64,000 nucleotides of DNA from Chondromyces crocatus (GTDB lineage: Bacteria > Myxococcota_A > Polyangia > Polyangiales > Polyangiaceae): the NCBI RefSeq assembly GCF_001189295.1, contig NZ_CP012159.1, forward strand, positions 930,001 to 994,000. Direction: 5' to 3'. Under the pieces are notes generated by a model. It did no database searches. It was not told the DNA's origin and was given only the letters and a program-made list of their open reading frames with translations. Positions within the stretch are counted from its first letter, which is position 1; each line of letters begins with the position of its first letter. Below are positions 37,277 to 46,370 of the stretch, one piece after another. Made by a program: the position numbers and the translations under genes.

Positions 37277-38602
37277 ATGGCTAGTCTCTCGGGCATCACC
37301 AGTTTTTATAAGGTCCCGGAGCTACGGCGGCGTGTGCTCTTCACGCTGGTGATGCTCGCTGTGTACCGCGTGGGCGTCTTCGTCACCGTTCCGGGCGTGG
37401 ACCGAACTGCGATGAAGCAGTTTGTGAAGACGCAGGGCGGCGTCGTGGGCTTCTTCAACATGTTCACGGGGGGAGCCCTCGAACAGCTTTCCATTTTTGC
37501 GCTGGGCATCATGCCCTACATCTCGGCTTCAATCATTCTGCAGTTGATGGGAATGGTGTACAAGCCGGTCGAGGAGCTTCGTAAGGAAGGCGAACAGGGG
37601 CGAAGAAAGCTCGACCAGTACACTCGTTATGGAACGGTCGCATTGTCGATGTTCCAAGCCTTCACCATTGCCACATGGCTGGAGGGAAGCACCACGGGTG
37701 ATGTTGGTGCAGGAATCGTCAACCACCCGGGATTCGGGTTCAGGTTGATGACGATGGTCACGCTGACGACCGGAACGGCATTTTTGATGTGGATCGGTGA
37801 ACAGATCACAGAGAGAGGCATCTCGAATGGGATCTCTCTCCTGATCTTCGCCGGTATCATCGCGGATATCCCCTCATCCATCTTCCAGTACTTCGCGTCG
37901 AATGCCGGTAACATTCAGCCGCTGACCATCGCTGTCATCGTCGCCTTCGTCATTCTGATCATTGGCACTGTTGCATTCTTCGAGAACGGCCGTCGTCAAA
38001 TCCCGATCGTATACTCGAGGCGGCAAGTCGGTCGACGAGTATATGGGGGACAAACGGCTCACCTTCCGTTGAAGGTAAACACTGCGGGGACGATTCCTCC
38101 GATCTTCGCGTCTTCGCTGCTGATGTTTCCTGCAACCTTGGCGAACATGAATGTTCCGGGAGCAGACAAGCTTCAGGCAATCATCAATAGGGGCGACTGG
38201 GTCTTCAATACAGGTTACGCGCTCCTGATCGTCTTCTTTTGCTTCTTTTACACAAATGTCACGTTCCAGCCTGTCGATGTGGCGGAGAATCTGAAGAAGC
38301 AGCAAGCGAATATTCCAGGCGTTCGGCCTGGCAAACAGACTGCTGACTACATTCACCGAGTCATTCAGCGCATCACGTTCGGTGGCGCCATGTACGTGGC
38401 AGCTGTCTGCGTCCTGCCCGCCATCTTCGGCAGCATGATGCGGATCCAGTTCAGTTTCGGCGGGACTTCGTTGATGATCGTCGTTGGTGTGGCCCTCGAT
38501 GCGGTCAATCAAATCGAAGCCCACATGCTTACTCGGAGCTACGAGGGCCTCACGGGACCGGGAGCTGGTAGAATTCGGGGTCGCCAGGTTCAGGACGTGT
38601 GA
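37277..38602 (+). CDS. secY: Preprotein translocase subunit SecY
   Basis: Main channel protein of the Sec translocon in the inner membrane, with about ten helices in 441 residues. Marks: ELRRRVLFTLVMLAVYRVGV, the plug region GGALEQLSIFALGIMPYISAS, YTRYGTVALSMFQA, GISNGISLLIFAGI, and the C-terminal cytoplasmic loops NIPGVRPGKQTADYI and GTSLMIVVGVALDAVNQIEA. Its stop region overlaps a GTG just upstream of adk. Confidence 0.97.
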   Translation: MASLSGITSFYKVPELRRRVLFTLVMLAVYRVGVFVTVPGVDRTAMKQFVKTQGGVVGFFNMFTGGALEQLSIFALGIMPYISASIILQLMGMVYKPVEELRKEGEQGRRKLDQYTRYGTVALSMFQAFTIATWLEGSTTGDVGAGIVNHPGFGFRLMTMVTLTTGTAFLMWIGEQITERGISNGISLLIFAGIIADIPSSIFQYFASNAGNIQPLTIAVIVAFVILIIGTVAFFENGRRQIPIVYSRRQVGRRVYGGQTAHLPLKVNTAGTIPPIFASSLLMFPATLANMNVPGADKLQAIINRGDWVFNTGYALLIVFFCFFYTNVTFQPVDVAENLKKQQANIPGVRPGKQTADYIHRVIQRITFGGAMYVAAVCVLPAIFGSMMRIQFSFGGTSLMIVVGVALDAVNQIEAHMLTRSYEGLTGPGAGRIRGRQVQDV

Positions 38603-38616
38603 GTAGGGAGATTTCC

Positions 38617-39282
38617 ATGATCGTGATCTTGCTCGGCCCGCCTGGCTCGGGAAAAGGCACGCAAGCACGGGTTGTATGCCAGGAGCTCGGCAATGTCCCG
38701 CAGCTTGCCACCGGAGACATGCTTCGGGAGGCCAAGCGGGCGGGCACGCTTGAAAGGCATTATCTCGATGTCATGGATGCCGGAGGCTTGCTTCCTGATG
38801 AGGCTGTTGTTGGACTGATTGAACGGCGCATCGCAGAGCCTGATTGTTCGCGTGGGTTTCTGTTGGACGGCTTCCCGAGATCAACCGGTCAAGCTCAGGC
38901 CTTGGATGAGATGCTCTCCAAGCGGAGCCTCAATATCGACGCTGTCGTACTTTTGGACGTTCCACGTACTCTTCTCGAGGAACGAGTCATCCACCGTCGA
39001 ATCGATAAAGCCGGTGGACAAATCTATCATCTTCTGTACAATCCACCGCCCCCCAACGTAGAGTTGGAGCATCGTGCGGACGATCGATCTGAGGCGGTAA
39101 AAAAACGACTCGACAGCTACGAAGCGATAACAGCGGCGCTCCTGCCATTCTATGAGCAGAGAGGGCTCCTGCGGCAGATCGATGGCGTTGGAACGCCCGA
39201 GGATGTCACGCGGAGAATCATGGTCGCAATCACGGACCCGGAGTACTTGGTGCAGGGTGGGAAATACACGGGTCAAGCATGA
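38617..39282 (+). CDS. adk: Adenylate kinase
   Basis: Interconverts ATP + AMP and 2 ADP. The 221-residue protein has the P-loop [28 protein letters not shown], the AMP-binding [16 protein letters not shown], and a LID with [20 protein letters not shown]. The LID has no four-Cys zinc site. ATG 38617 follows AGGGAG at 6 bases. Stop overlaps the infA start (ATGA). The usual map gene is not present between adk and infA. Confidence 0.96.
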   Translation: MIVILLGPPGSGKGTQARVVCQELGNVPQLATGDMLREAKRAGTLERHYLDVMDAGGLLPDEAVVGLIERRIAEPDCSRGFLLDGFPRSTGQAQALDEMLSKRSLNIDAVVLLDVPRTLLEERVIHRRIDKAGGQIYHLLYNPPPPNVELEHRADDRSEAVKKRLDSYEAITAALLPFYEQRGLLRQIDGVGTPEDVTRRIMVAITDPEYLVQGGKYTGQA

Positions 39283-39530
39283 GGCGCTCCAAGCAAAATA
39301 AGCCTCCGAAAGAACCCAAGGGCGACAAGCTCGAGTTTGACGGGGTCGTGCAGGAAGCGCTCCCCAACGCCATGTTCCGTGTCAAGGCGGATAATGGACT
39401 TGGTGTATTGGCAACGATAAGTGGACGAATGCGGCAGTACTATATCAAGATTCTGCCGGGTGATCGGGTTACCGTCGAGGTGTCTCCGTACGACCCGAGT
39501 CGCGGTCGGATTACTTATCGACACAAGTGA
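39279..39530 (+). CDS. infA: Translation initiation factor IF-1
   Basis: S1/OB-fold protein that binds the ribosomal A site during initiation. Core: [40 protein letters not shown] and [11 protein letters not shown]. It has 83 residues, with about 13 extra basic residues before the usual start ([15 protein letters not shown]). Tyr appears where many IF-1s have Asn-x-Ile-Arg (QYYIKI). Confidence 0.95.
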   Translation: MRRSKQNKPPKEPKGDKLEFDGVVQEALPNAMFRVKADNGLGVLATISGRMRQYYIKILPGDRVTVEVSPYDPSRGRITYRHK

Positions 39531-39564
39531 CGATACTTGTAGGCATACAGCTGGGAGGCTCACC

Positions 39565-39681
39565 GTGAAGGTGCGACCGAGCGTCAAGAAGATCTGCGAT
39601 AAGTGCAAAGTAGTTCGTCGTCGTGGTGTAGTTCGCATCATCTGCGAGAACCCACGCCACAAGCAGCGGCAGGGGAACTAG
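39565..39681 (+). CDS. rpmJ: 50S ribosomal protein L36
   Basis: Very small 38-residue zinc-type L36: [20 protein letters not shown] followed by [14 protein letters not shown], with the C-x2-C, C and H ligands. GTG 39565 follows GGGAGG by 6 bases, which sets the start. Order infA-rpmJ-rpsM is standard. Confidence 0.95.
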   Translation: MKVRPSVKKICDKCKVVRRRGVVRIICENPRHKQRQGN

Positions 39682-39725
39682 ATCTCAGCGGAACCCCTGT
39701 TCCACAAAGCATCTTGGAGTGACTG

Positions 39726-40094
39726 ATGGCTCGCATTGCTGGTGTCGATCTCCCCCGACGGAAGCATCTCGTTTTCGCCCTGCCGTACATCTACGGTATC
39801 GGTAACACGCTCGCGAAGCAGATCTGCTCGAAAGCAGGCATCGCAGAGAGTAAGCGAGTGGAGGAGCTCTCGGATGCAGAGATCAAGCTCATCCGCGACC
39901 TGCTCGATGCCGACTACAAGGTTGAAGGTGATCTGCGGCGTGAAGTTCAGCTGAACATCAAGCGACTGATGGATCTTGGCTGTTACCGGGGGTTGAGGCA
40001 CCGTCGCGGTCTGCCCGTGAACGGACAGCGGACCCACACCAATGCCCGCACGCGGAAAGGCCCTCGTAAGGGCATGCTCGCGCGGCGTAAGTAG
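39726..40094 (+). CDS. rpsM: 30S ribosomal protein S13
   Basis: S13 contacts the P-site tRNA and the central bridge. The 122-residue protein is standard: [58 protein letters not shown] and [10 protein letters not shown]. Confidence 0.97.
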   Translation: MARIAGVDLPRRKHLVFALPYIYGIGNTLAKQICSKAGIAESKRVEELSDAEIKLIRDLLDADYKVEGDLRREVQLNIKRLMDLGCYRGLRHRRGLPVNGQRTHTNARTRKGPRKGMLARRK

Positions 40095-40111
40095 TAGAGA
40101 AAGACGGAGCC

Positions 40112-40513
40112 ATGGCGCAAGCGAAGACCGCGGGAAAAGTCAAACAGAAGAAGAAGGTTAAGAAGAATATTGCGGCTGGGATTGCCCATATTCAGTCTAC
40201 CTTCAACAACACGGTCGTGACGATCACCGACATCAACGGGAACGCCATCTCTTGGTCCTCGGCAGGTGCACGCGGATTCAAGGGTTCCCGTAAGTCGACG
40301 CCTTTTGCGGCACAGCTTGCCGCAGAGGAAGCTGCAAGACGTGCTCAGGAGCACGGAATGCGCTCCGTGGCAGTCTTTGTGAATGGGCCGGGAGCCGGAC
40401 GTGAGAGTGCTCTTAGAGCGCTTCAGACGGCAGGCTTCAAGGTGACACTCATTCGTGATGTGACTCCGATTCCCCACAATGGTTGCCGCCCGCCCAAGCG
40501 ACGGCGTGTGTGA
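40112..40513 (+). CDS. rpsK: 30S ribosomal protein S11
   Basis: S11 lies on the platform near the E site. The 133-residue protein has [40 protein letters not shown] and the end [14 protein letters not shown]. It is followed not by rpsD but by a 443-bp gap before rpoA. Confidence 0.97.
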   Translation: MAQAKTAGKVKQKKKVKKNIAAGIAHIQSTFNNTVVTITDINGNAISWSSAGARGFKGSRKSTPFAAQLAAEEAARRAQEHGMRSVAVFVNGPGAGRESALRALQTAGFKVTLIRDVTPIPHNGCRPPKRRRV

Positions 40514-40598
40514 GCTTCTCTCTTCTACATTCCCGATGGTCCTTGAATGATCATCGGGTGATGCAGTGAGGGACTGAAGTTTCGGTCCGCTTGAGCCT

Positions 40599-40620
40599 AT
40601 CCGCCGCATTAGCGGCGGAT
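40599..40620 (+). terminator. GC-rich hairpin after rpsK
   Basis: Perfect 9-bp stem ATCCGCCGC / GCGGCGGAT with an ATTA loop, 86 bp after the rpsK stop. Only two T residues follow directly, so it may be a weak terminator or an attenuator. Confidence 0.45.
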
Positions 40621-40753
40621 TTGACGATGAAGGCTCGCGTTGTCGTGAACGGAATGTCCCCCAAAGAAGCGTGAGATTTTCACCCGTTCAGGATCATGTC
40701 GGTTCAACTGTGCCGACTGTGATCTCTATCGCAGCGAGAAACTCGGGTAATAA

Positions 40754-40782
40754 TCGGTTCTGAAATAACCGAAACCCTTTTT
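40754..40782 (+). terminator. Weak hairpin with T-tract before rpoA
   Basis: Six-bp stem TCGGTT / AACCGA with a 7-base loop, followed closely by CCC and five T residues. Stem is AT-leaning and short, so strength is doubtful. Confidence 0.3.
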
Positions 40783-40956
40783 CTGCTGCCGTCGGATGTG
40801 AGAGTGAGGAGATCAAGACGCTAGGGTCCTGATGAGAGTTTTCTGATTTTCACAACTTGAGTGGTATCTGACGCGGGCAGAGGACGACGTGCCGGGCTGA
40901 GTGCAGTCGGCATGTGGGATCTTCGCGCGAATTGTCCGACCTCTGGAGGTGTAACG

Positions 40957-41991
40957 ATGAGCAATTCAAATATGACGATGATTGCACGCAACTGGCGTGA
41001 TTTGATCCGTCCCAAGGGAATCTCAGTCGATACTGAGACGACGACCGCATTTTACGCCAAGTTCACCTGCGAGCCTCTGGAGCGCGGATTCGGAATAACC
41101 ATCGGGAACTCTCTCCGGCGCGTTCTTCTCTCCTCGCTACAAGGTGCTGCGGCGACGGCCATTCGTATTGAGGGTGCACTGCACGAGTTTACCTCGGTGC
41201 CTGATGTCGTCGAGGACGTGAGCGATATCATTCTCAACGTCAAAGAGATTGTTTTCAAGGCCGCCCAGCCCAAGACCTATAGCGTTCGGATCGACAAGGA
41301 AGGTCCCGGGCCTGTATACGCTCGCGACATTCAACTGGTCGATGGTTTGAGCGTCCTCAATCCCGACCATCTCATCGCCGTTCTCGATAAGAAGGGCCCG
41401 CTGTCGATGGAACTCACAGTGAATGTGGGCCGCGGCTATGTGCCTGCTGATCGGAACAAGACGCCGACGATGCCGATCGGAACCATTCCGATCGACGCTC
41501 TCTTCTCCCCCATCCGCAAGGTCAACTACACCGTCCAGAATGCTCGTGTGGGTCAGGTGACTGATTACGACAAACTGACCCTCGAGGTGTGGACGAATGG
41601 TTCCGTTGCTCCGTCCGATGCTGTCGCGTTCGCTGCGAAGATCCTCAAGGAGCAGCTTTCGATCTGGATCAACTTCGAGGAGAGTGAGGAGACGAGCTAC
41701 CAGTCGACGATGACAGATGAGGAGCCTCTGAACGAGAATCTCTTCCGATCTGTTGAGGAGCTAGAGCTCAGTGTGCGATCTGCAAATTGTTTGCAGAATG
41801 CAAACATCACACTCATCGGCGAGCTGGTCCAGCGGACAGAGCAAGACATGCTGAAGACGAAGAACTTTGGCCGCAAGTCCTTGAAAGAAATCAAGGAGAT
41901 CTTGGCCAATATGGGCTTGTCGCTAGGCATGAAGATCGATAACTGGCCGCAGCTCCTGGAGCGCTGGAAGGCGCAGCAGGCGCAGGCTTGA
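40957..41991 (+). CDS. rpoA: RNA polymerase alpha subunit
   Basis: 344-residue alpha subunit. The N-terminal dimerisation domain has [20 protein letters not shown] and [20 protein letters not shown]; the middle has [24 protein letters not shown]; the C-terminal domain that contacts promoter UP elements and regulators has [16 protein letters not shown] and [23 protein letters not shown] 40957 follows CTGGAGG by 8 bases. Followed at 20 bp by rplQ. Confidence 0.97.
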   Translation: MSNSNMTMIARNWRDLIRPKGISVDTETTTAFYAKFTCEPLERGFGITIGNSLRRVLLSSLQGAAATAIRIEGALHEFTSVPDVVEDVSDIILNVKEIVFKAAQPKTYSVRIDKEGPGPVYARDIQLVDGLSVLNPDHLIAVLDKKGPLSMELTVNVGRGYVPADRNKTPTMPIGTIPIDALFSPIRKVNYTVQNARVGQVTDYDKLTLEVWTNGSVAPSDAVAFAAKILKEQLSIWINFEESEETSYQSTMTDEEPLNENLFRSVEELELSVRSANCLQNANITLIGELVQRTEQDMLKTKNFGRKSLKEIKEILANMGLSLGMKIDNWPQLLERWKAQQAQA

Positions 41992-42011
41992 GGCGTTAGT
42001 GAGGGAGCACC

Positions 42012-42530
42012 ATGCGGCATAGAAAATCAGGTAGGCAGTTCGGTAGAGACACGTCGAGCCGGCGAGCGATGCTTCGCAACCTCGCGGCGAACCTCGTCAC
42101 GCATGAGCGGATTGAGACCACGGAGGCGAAGGCCAAGGAACTCCGTCGTGTCGCAGAGCGTCTGATTACAAAGGCTGTTCGCCTCGGCACCGTCGCTCAT
42201 ACGCCGGCACCATCCCTCAGCCCTGCTGATCGGGCGCGCCGACTTCATGTTGAGCGGCTACTGGGCTCTTACCTCCCTCGGTGGGGGGTGGCGGCTGATG
42301 GAACCAAGGTGGACATCATCGCCAAAGTGCTGGTGAATCTTTCGCGTCGTTTCGAGGGTCGTCCCGGTGGATATACCCGGATCATCAAGCTTGGCCCTCG
42401 TCGTGGCGATAATGCGCCGATGACGTTGATCGAGTTCATCGACGCAGCAGCTCTCCCCGAAGGGGGCCCGTCCGTCGCTGAGTCTGTTGCTTCACCGGAG
42501 CCAGCCAGCCCGGTGGGCACGGCTGGGTAA
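42012..42530 (+). CDS. rplQ: 50S ribosomal protein L17 with C-terminal extension
   Basis: L17 begins [20 protein letters not shown] and has [40 protein letters not shown] and MTLIEFID. At 172 residues it is longer than the usual 120-140: there is an insert around [20 protein letters not shown] and a Pro/Ala/Ser tail. Last gene of the ribosomal cluster, followed by an intrinsic terminator. Confidence 0.96.
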   Translation: MRHRKSGRQFGRDTSSRRAMLRNLAANLVTHERIETTEAKAKELRRVAERLITKAVRLGTVAHTPAPSLSPADRARRLHVERLLGSYLPRWGVAADGTKVDIIAKVLVNLSRRFEGRPGGYTRIIKLGPRRGDNAPMTLIEFIDAAALPEGGPSVAESVASPEPASPVGTAG

Positions 42531-42576
42531 GACACCCAAGAAGCGACGTTTCGAAGTCAAAGCGATACCCTGAACT

Positions 42577-42614
42577 GAAGAGGCCATCGGTCAATCGATG
42601 GCCTCTTCTTTTTT
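42577..42614 (+). terminator. Intrinsic terminator of the rpoA-rplQ operon
   Basis: Perfect 13-bp stem GAAGAGGCCATCG / CGATGGCCTCTTC, a six-base loop and six T residues, 46 bp after rplQ. It is the clearest Rho-independent terminator in the window. The 3' arm, the T-tract and part of the loop lie inside the end of the convergent gene on the minus strand. Confidence 0.92.
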
Positions 42615-44177
42615 GATGGCGCCGTTTGCGGATGCATCACGAGGTGTGAGCTTAGTTCTTCTCGGCCAGGCAACATAGGTCATTGCCAGAATCGCCATCA
42701 GACCGATCACCGCGGCATACGTGTACCGCTTCTGCTGCAGCTGCGGTTCTACGGGCGAGTCGCTCAGAGATTCTAGCGTTTGCTTGGCTAGCGCGTGAGC
42801 TGGGTTCAGCTCGAGTGCTCGTTTGAACGGGAAGCTGTCGGGCGTACCTTCTTGTAGGAGAAGTAGACCTTCCAGATAAGCAGCGTCTGATTCTGAGGCT
42901 TTCCGAGCATCCGATGAGGGAGGCAGATGCGCTGAAAGCCTGAGGGATTTGCGCATCAATCTCAGGGCTTCATTCAGTCGTGCTCGGTCGTTTTCGAGAG
43001 TTCGCGCGTGCTCAGCGTAGGCATCGCTCATACGGTCACGTCCGTCGAGCAATGGAGCTCTTGTGAGCACCGTGTCGAAAGCTTTGGTTGCCTCTGAGAA
43101 ATGTCGTCCACTGGCGGAGGTCGTACCCTGGTCTATGAGGGCATTGACCTCGAGAAGCCGACTTCGATCGTGTGCGGCGAACAACTCTCGGGCAATTTGG
43201 TCCCAGGACCATTCACGCGGGGGCTTTGTGCCATTCATGTTCAGATAGGCATCTCGCAATTGCCAAAGGGCAGGTTCGCCAATTGCGGCTATCGCCTGGC
43301 GTGCGGCTTCACGCAAGCGCTCTCTTTCGCTGTTGCAGAAGCTCAAGATGACTCGAACGGCGTCCACGTCTCGAGTACGTCCGTACGCGCGCATGATGTC
43401 CGTCAGAACCTGAACATCGTCAGTCGACACGGCCTCACTCGGAATGGCACGACCCAGCTCATCAAGCTGACGTCGTGCCCAGCGTTGAACGCTCACGGCG
43501 TCGTGCTGCCGTGCTTCGAGCAATCCCGGCACTGCTTTGTCGCGCAAACGACCAATGTGTCGCTGCAGATCGAGCCGCAAAAGATCCCCGAAATAGGCAT
43601 ACATGGCGATGAGTTCTCGCGTGGCGGGCGTCGTCCCGATGGTTGCGAGGATGCGGTTCATCCCGAGAAGCTTCACCAGGTCACGCCACGAGGCGACGTC
43701 GGGATGGGGGTCGGCGAGAACAAAATCCAACCATTCGCCTGTTACTTCGTCAGCAGCCGGCTCGGAGCCCTTCTTTTGGCGGCTACTGCTCGAACCCTGG
43801 TGACGTTTGCGTGCAAGCGAGCGTGCATCACCCAGTATCCTTGCGGCGTCTTTGCGGTCGAGCGATCCGCGAATGTCCTGAACCCGCGCTCGGACGGCTC
43901 CGATCATGCCCAATGACGAACTCTCAAGTGATGGCAGTGAGCTCTGCCGCGCTTGAGCGTTTGGAGACGTGAGCTGGTCGAGAATGCGATCGAGCTCGCC
44001 GAGTTCATTGGGATCAGCCTCGGGTGGCGGGTCGAAGCGAAGAGCGGGCAGGGCAGGGGTAGAGCGTGAGGGAGCGACTACGCCGCCATTCCCCGCGTCG
44101 TTGCCCCACCCTGACTTGGTGAGGACGGATATCGTCAAAAGCGCCGCACAGGCGAGCGTCTGCTTCATGAGTCGCAC
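42591..44177 (-). CDS. Exported membrane-anchored HEAT/TPR-like protein
   Basis: Unrecognised 528-residue protein. An N-terminal signal segment (MRLMKQTLACAALLTISVLT) and a C-terminal hydrophobic helix (YTYAAVIGLMAILAMTYVAW) followed by a charged tail suggest a periplasmic body anchored at its end. The body is all-helical: a middle part with HEAT-like repeats (IGRLRDKAVPGLLEARQHDA, LREAARQAIAAIGEPALWQL) and a later TPR-like part (ATKAFDTVLTRAPLLDGRDR, FKRALELNPAHALAKQTLES). Such scaffolds mediate protein contacts. The stop lies inside the loop of the rplQ terminator. Function is not assigned. Confidence 0.7.
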   Translation of the reverse strand: MRLMKQTLACAALLTISVLTKSGWGNDAGNGGVVAPSRSTPALPALRFDPPPEADPNELGELDRILDQLTSPNAQARQSSLPSLESSSLGMIGAVRARVQDIRGSLDRKDAARILGDARSLARKRHQGSSSSRQKKGSEPAADEVTGEWLDFVLADPHPDVASWRDLVKLLGMNRILATIGTTPATRELIAMYAYFGDLLRLDLQRHIGRLRDKAVPGLLEARQHDAVSVQRWARRQLDELGRAIPSEAVSTDDVQVLTDIMRAYGRTRDVDAVRVILSFCNSERERLREAARQAIAAIGEPALWQLRDAYLNMNGTKPPREWSWDQIARELFAAHDRSRLLEVNALIDQGTTSASGRHFSEATKAFDTVLTRAPLLDGRDRMSDAYAEHARTLENDRARLNEALRLMRKSLRLSAHLPPSSDARKASESDAAYLEGLLLLQEGTPDSFPFKRALELNPAHALAKQTLESLSDSPVEPQLQQKRYTYAAVIGLMAILAMTYVAWPRRTKLTPRDASANGAIKKEEAID

Positions 44178-44310
44178 TCTGTTTGCCCTAAAGGCGGCCC
44201 AACCCGATCGTGGCTAGGGTCAGCGGGATGGACTGTACTGCTGAATTGAGCGGGCGATCGCGCTTCCGTTCAGAATCGCGGCGAGGTGTTCCGGCCCATG
44301 GGCTGTCGCG

Positions 44311-44589
44311 TCATTCGACGATGCGAAAATCGAAATAGTCGCCCGAAAAACTGCGCCAGCGAACATCGACTCGCTCGACACGAGCCGCGCTCGGGCCTCG
44401 GTGGGCCCAACTTGCGAGCTCCTTCAGTTGATCTTCCTCGCCCTCTGCGAGGATCTCTACACCGCCGTCTGGTCGGTTTCTGACCCACCCACTGAGGCCA
44501 AGTCGTCTGCTTTCTCTCTGTGTTGAAGCGCGAAAGAAGACGCCCTGTACCCGACCACGGACGAAAATTTGGACCTGCTTGAGCCCCAT
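44311..44589 (-). CDS. acyP: Acylphosphatase
   Basis: Hydrolyses the carboxyl-phosphate bond of acyl phosphates in the cytoplasm. The 92-residue protein has the signature VRGRVQGVFFRASTQRESRR with the phosphate-binding Arg and the later GWVRNRPDGGVEILAEGEED with the catalytic Asn. Length and order match the family exactly. It stands alone; the neighbours give no hint of its substrate. Confidence 0.93.
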   Translation of the reverse strand: MGLKQVQIFVRGRVQGVFFRASTQRESRRLGLSGWVRNRPDGGVEILAEGEEDQLKELASWAHRGPSAARVERVDVRWRSFSGDYFDFRIVE

Positions 44590-44968
44590 GGACGTGATCA
44601 GGCTTAGTCCTGGCCCGATGGGGAGGCAACTTCGGAAGCGGAGATTGCCGCGGATTGACAGAGCAGACGTGCTTGGTAGAGTCGCGCGCAGTCGCCTGGC
44701 GGGAGCCGGTCGACCACATCACCGGTAAGCAGAACAGATGCTGAGCCTGCGCACATTGTAGGCCGGCTTGACCTGGGTAAGGGGTAGTTCACGCCTCCAC
44801 CCAAGCTCCGCGGGAAAGCCTAGACGACCTGCCGACCCGCGACCTGCACGCAGAACGGATCCGGAACGTCCGGACATCACGCCCGCAACCCCAATCCCCA
44901 ACCACCTCCACTGACGAAGCGTACAACTACAGTTTGTACGCAGTCATACCTTGGGAGCCGTCCCACCC
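44590..44968. other. Region between acyP and rho
   Basis: About 380 bp, the upstream region of rho. A minus-strand frame ending at 44604 (about 60 codons, with SASVLLTGDVVDRLPPGDCA) has some protein-like character but an uncertain start and is not called. The rho promoter and leader should lie here. Confidence 0.45.
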
Positions 44969-46216
44969 ATGCACCTCAAGGAACTGAAGCAGAAGTCGAT
45001 GGCCGATCTGGTGCAGATGGCCAAGTCGCTGAACATCGAAGGCGCTGCCGGTTTGCGCAAGCAGGAGGTGATATTCGCCCTGCTTCAGGCACACGCGGCG
45101 AAAGATCAGCCTGTCTATGGTGAAGGTGTTCTGGAGTGCCTTCCAGACGGCTTCGGATTCCTGCGCGCACCTGATTACAACTACCTGCCGGGCCCTGACG
45201 ACATCTACATCTCGCCATCGCAGATCCGGCGCTTCAATCTCCGCACTGGCGATAGTGTAAGTGGTTCGATCCGGCCACCGAAGGAGAGGGAAGCGTATTT
45301 TGCGCTGCTGAAGGTCGACAAGATCAATGGCGAAGCGCCGGAGGTCGCGAGGGACAAGATCCTTTTCGACAACCTGACGCCTCTCTATCCTCAGCAGAAG
45401 TTCGAGCTGGAGCACGGGCCGAAGTCGTTCTCCACGCGCATCATCGACATGCTTTGCCCCATCGGCAAAGGACAGCGATGCTTGATCGTCTCTCCCCCGC
45501 GAGCAGGCAAGACGGTGCTGCTTCAGCACCTTGCCAATGCAATCTCTTCGAATCATCCGGATACGACGCTCATTGTGTTGCTCATCGACGAGCGCCCGGA
45601 AGAAGTCACCGACATGCAGCGTACGGTGAAAGGAGAGGTCATCAGCTCCACCTTCGACGAGCCCCCCACGCGTCACGTCCAGGTGGCGGAGATGGTCATC
45701 GAGAAGGCCAAGCGCTTGGTGGAGCACAAGCACGACGTGGTGATCCTGCTCGACTCGATCACCAGGTTGGCCCGCGCCTACAACACGGTGGTCCCCCCGA
45801 GCGGCAAGATCCTCTCCGGCGGTGTCGACTCCAATGCCCTCCACAAGCCCAAGCGATTCTTTGGTGCCGCACGGAACGTGGAGGAGGGGGGGTCCCTCAC
45901 CATTATCGCCACCGCCCTGGTCGACACGGGGTCCCGCATGGACGAGGTGATCTTCGAGGAGTTCAAGGGGACCGGCAACAGCGAGATCCATCTCGACCGT
46001 AAGTTGATGGAGAAGAGGATCTTCCCCTGCCTCGACATCAACAAGAGCGCGACCCGCAAGGAAGAGCTCTTGCTGCCCGAGTGGATCCTGCAGCGCGTCT
46101 GGCTACTTCGGCAGCTTCTGCACCCCCTCAACGTCATCGACTCCATGGAATTCTTGCTGGACAAGGTCAGCCGCACGGAGACCAATCAAGAGTTCCTCGA
46201 GAGCATGAACCAGTAA
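44969..46216 (+). CDS. rho: Transcription termination factor Rho
   Basis: Hexameric RNA helicase that ends transcripts. About 415 residues: an N-terminal helix domain ([20 protein letters not shown]), the cold-shock-like primary RNA site ([20 protein letters not shown] and [19 protein letters not shown]), Walker [13 protein letters not shown], Walker [17 protein letters not shown], the Q-loop [20 protein letters not shown] and the R-loop [16 protein letters not shown] 44969 is chosen because the protein starts with the family's MHLKEL; an in-frame start at 44951 also exists. Confidence 0.97.
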   Translation: MHLKELKQKSMADLVQMAKSLNIEGAAGLRKQEVIFALLQAHAAKDQPVYGEGVLECLPDGFGFLRAPDYNYLPGPDDIYISPSQIRRFNLRTGDSVSGSIRPPKEREAYFALLKVDKINGEAPEVARDKILFDNLTPLYPQQKFELEHGPKSFSTRIIDMLCPIGKGQRCLIVSPPRAGKTVLLQHLANAISSNHPDTTLIVLLIDERPEEVTDMQRTVKGEVISSTFDEPPTRHVQVAEMVIEKAKRLVEHKHDVVILLDSITRLARAYNTVVPPSGKILSGGVDSNALHKPKRFFGAARNVEEGGSLTIIATALVDTGSRMDEVIFEEFKGTGNSEIHLDRKLMEKRIFPCLDINKSATRKEELLLPEWILQRVWLLRQLLHPLNVIDSMEFLLDKVSRTETNQEFLESMNQ

Positions 46217-46370
46217 GACGTGATGCCCGTCAGACCCTCCCTCGCCGTACGAGGCGGGTTCTGGCGAGAGCGCGTCGTTCCTTCTGACGCGCTCCAACTC
46301 CTTCCGACGGCTGGTGTGGCATCTTCCCCGGACCTGCCCTGGCGCGACCGTCTCATGTTAGCGTTGAGCG

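Larger units (their letters stand above)
40514..40956. other. Long gap between rpsK and rpoA (rpsD absent)
   Basis: A 443-bp stretch where rpsD usually lies. No S4 sequence can be read in any frame. It contains two hairpins (40599-40620 and 40754-40772) and AT-rich stretches, so it likely ends the upstream transcript in part and carries a separate promoter for rpoA-rplQ. Confidence 0.6.

Noticed and set aside
44604-44804. Small minus-strand frame upstream of acyP
   Set aside because: Looks somewhat protein-like, but the start is TTG or GTG without firm support and there is no family; left as part of the intergenic note.
44940-45991. Long minus-strand frame opposite rho
   Set aside because: It is antisense to an unambiguous rho gene and has no recognisable domain.
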